Shown: positions 6,507 through 7,243 of the stretch, in pieces
How the letters are laid out: each line of letters opens with the position of its first letter
Numbering within the stretch: the first letter of the stretch is position 1
NCBI GenBank assembly: GCA_030592245.1
Contig: JAUVJV010000106.1
Location: forward strand, 1 to 7,243
DNA length: 7,243 bases
Direction of reading: 5' to 3'
Source: Candidatus Eiseniibacteriota bacterium
Lineage (GTDB): Bacteria; Arandabacterota; Arandabacteria; Arandabacterales; Arandabacteraceae
The notes under the pieces: model-generated
Told to the model about the DNA's origin: nothing
What the model saw: the letters and a program-made list of their open reading frames with translations, nothing else
Databases searched by the model: none
Position numbers and translations under genes: made by a program

Positions 6507-6535
6507 ATGCTATCACACACATGCGGGAACATCAA
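6507..6535 (-). promoter_or_regulatory. Candidate sigma-70-type promoter for the deaminase and downstream genes
   Basis: On the minus strand TTGATG (6530-6535; 4 of 6 to TTGACA) is followed after exactly 17 bases by TAGCAT (6507-6512; 4 of 6 to TATAAT). The -10 is directly preceded by TGA, an extended -10 (TGn). Transcription would begin near 6500, giving a leader of about 115 bases before GTG 6384. The element lies just past the stop of the upstream methyltransferase/SNase gene, a natural place for a new transcription unit. The match is by eye and the consensus is not verified for this organism. Confidence 0.4.
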
Positions 6536-6568
6536 GAACTTGTCGAATCAGCCTCAAGTGCTGTGAAT

Positions 6569-7243
6569 CTAAGCTTTCGGGGAGGGTATCTTGCGGAACT
6601 TGAGGAAGCGGGACTTGTGCTTGAAGTCGATGGATGTGTCGACATCAGCCAGGCCTCGCTTCACGAGGTGCGCATTGAGGAAGGTCCGGTTTGAGAGATA
6701 GACATAGACCCATCGATTGTCTTGCGAATCATACGTGGGAACATCATGCCCGGTCGAACCGCATGCGGCGGAATCGCAGCCGGTGGAATCATACCGGAGA
6801 TACACCCTCGACTTCCTCGTCTTCTCCCTTAAGAATGCCACGGCCTCCCTGTCCTTCCCGGGAATCGCCTTTATGCCTATGAGGCGCACCCGTAAACCTT
6901 CACCGAGCATGAGCACCTCCGAAGATATCACTTCCTTGACCGTATGATAGGCTTCCCGAGGCTTGTCCTTACTGTCGATTCTGGATCCGAACCGGCGGGT
7001 CCTGGGATCGACCTTCCTCTCCAGTCCTGTCGGGTCCCTGAAGGTGTAAAGCAGATTGGCGATCTCCTTCTCGAAGTCCTCCGAAGGGATCTCCGCCGTG
7101 GCTATCTCGAATGTTGCACCCCCGGCCTCATTGGCCGACACGCCCCCCTCTTCATGAACCCCCTCAATCCCGAGCCGCTTCCTTATCACGGGAAGAAAAT
7201 CGGGATTGATCTCGTAGCCCATGGAGTTCCTGCCCAGCTTCAC
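6569..7243 (-). CDS. C-terminal part of a DNA methyltransferase fused to a degenerate SNase-like domain (5' end outside window)
   Basis: The window holds the last 224 codons; the GTG at 7243 is probably an internal Val. Residues 1-24 (KLGRNSMGYEINPDFLPVI, then RKRLG) match the end of N4/N6-type DNA methyltransferases, where the AdoMet-binding motif region is followed by GRxxxGYEINPxF. The start of that enzyme, with its DPPY motif, must lie beyond the window. Residues 25-98 are a charged linker with no motif I recognise. Residues 100-215 resemble a staphylococcal nuclease fold: VRLIGI (119-124), EAVAFLRE (133-140), VYVYLSNRTFLNAHLVKRGLA (179-199). Catalytic positions seem lost: the usual DGDT segment is SSEV (107-110) and the usual D-T/A-P-E after GI is KAIPG. 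The domain may bind nucleic acid rather than cut it. The loop at 152-176 is a degenerate pentapeptide repeat. The stop TAG is at 6571-6569. Confidence 0.75.
   Translation of the reverse strand: MKLGRNSMGYEINPDFLPVIRKRLGIEGVHEEGGVSANEAGGATFEIATAEIPSEDFEKEIANLLYTFRDPTGLERKVDPRTRRFGSRIDSKDKPREAYHTVKEVISSEVLMLGEGLRVRLIGIKAIPGKDREAVAFLREKTRKSRVYLRYDSTGCDSAACGSTGHDVPTYDSQDNRWVYVYLSNRTFLNAHLVKRGLADVDTSIDFKHKSRFLKFRKIPSPKA
6716..6790 (-). repeat. Degenerate 15-bp tandem repeat inside the SNase-like domain
   Basis: Five 15-base units encode DSTGC, DSAAC, GSTGH, DVPTY and DSQDN (units at 6776-6790, 6761-6775, 6746-6760, 6731-6745, 6716-6730). The first two units match at 12 of 15 bases, the first and third at 9 of 15, and the last two are more decayed. 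The repeat stays in frame and sits where the strand after VYLRY should turn toward the YVYL strand, so it lengthens a loop of the fold. Confidence 0.55.

Noticed and set aside
6385..6522. N-terminal extension of the deaminase to ATG 6522
   Set aside because: The extra 46 residues do not resemble the family, contain the leader hairpin and start upstream of the predicted transcript start. GTG 6384 has the strong ribosome binding site.

Overview
All six genes recognised here lie on the minus strand and are read from right to left. No plus-strand gene, RNA gene, CRISPR array or insertion sequence was found. Base composition is fairly GC-rich throughout. Several starts have near-perfect AGGAGG-type ribosome binding sites. 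The source looks like a Gram-negative-type bacterium with secreted and lipid-anchored proteins, probably an uncultivated environmental lineage. Redox enzymes rich in iron-sulfur clusters suggest anaerobic or microaerobic life. The style of the two exported proteins resembles FCB-related candidate phyla, but that placement is an impression from memory, not a result.

Layout in order of transcription. (1) 7243-6569: the 3' part of a gene whose visible N-terminus matches the extreme C-terminus of an amino-type DNA methyltransferase, followed by a staphylococcal-nuclease-like (SNase) domain that has lost most catalytic positions and carries a degenerate 15-base repeat in one loop. (2) 6568-6385: a leader with a plausible extended -10 promoter and an 8-bp hairpin. 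(3) 6384-5773: a zinc-dependent cytidine/guanine-deaminase-family protein starting at GTG. (4) 5772-5656: a GC-rich spacer with overlapping palindromes next to the following gene. (5) 5655-3163: a large flavin/iron-sulfur oxidoreductase with the full domain order of dihydropyrimidine dehydrogenase (DPD). (6) 3098-1770: an SsnA/TrzA-type metal-dependent amidohydrolase. (7) 1731-604: a lipoprotein with one SbsA-like Ig domain and two pre-peptidase C-terminal-like domains. (8) 603-466: a spacer with a tandem 18-bp repeat. (9) 465 to beyond base 1: a secreted cysteine-rich protein, cut by the window edge.

The most coherent unit is deaminase, DPD-like reductase and amidohydrolase. In order these could deaminate an N-heterocycle, reduce its ring, and hydrolyse it. 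That logic resembles reductive pyrimidine catabolism, or the YgfK/SsnA type of anaerobic purine catabolism. The substrate cannot be read from the sequence. The reductase seems to lack the active-site cysteine of human DPD, and the hydrolase is not a dihydropyrimidinase, so the pathway may not be the textbook one. The second point of interest is the methyltransferase-SNase fusion. The two exported proteins downstream probably belong to separate functions, although the lipoprotein gene lies only 38 bases after the amidohydrolase gene.
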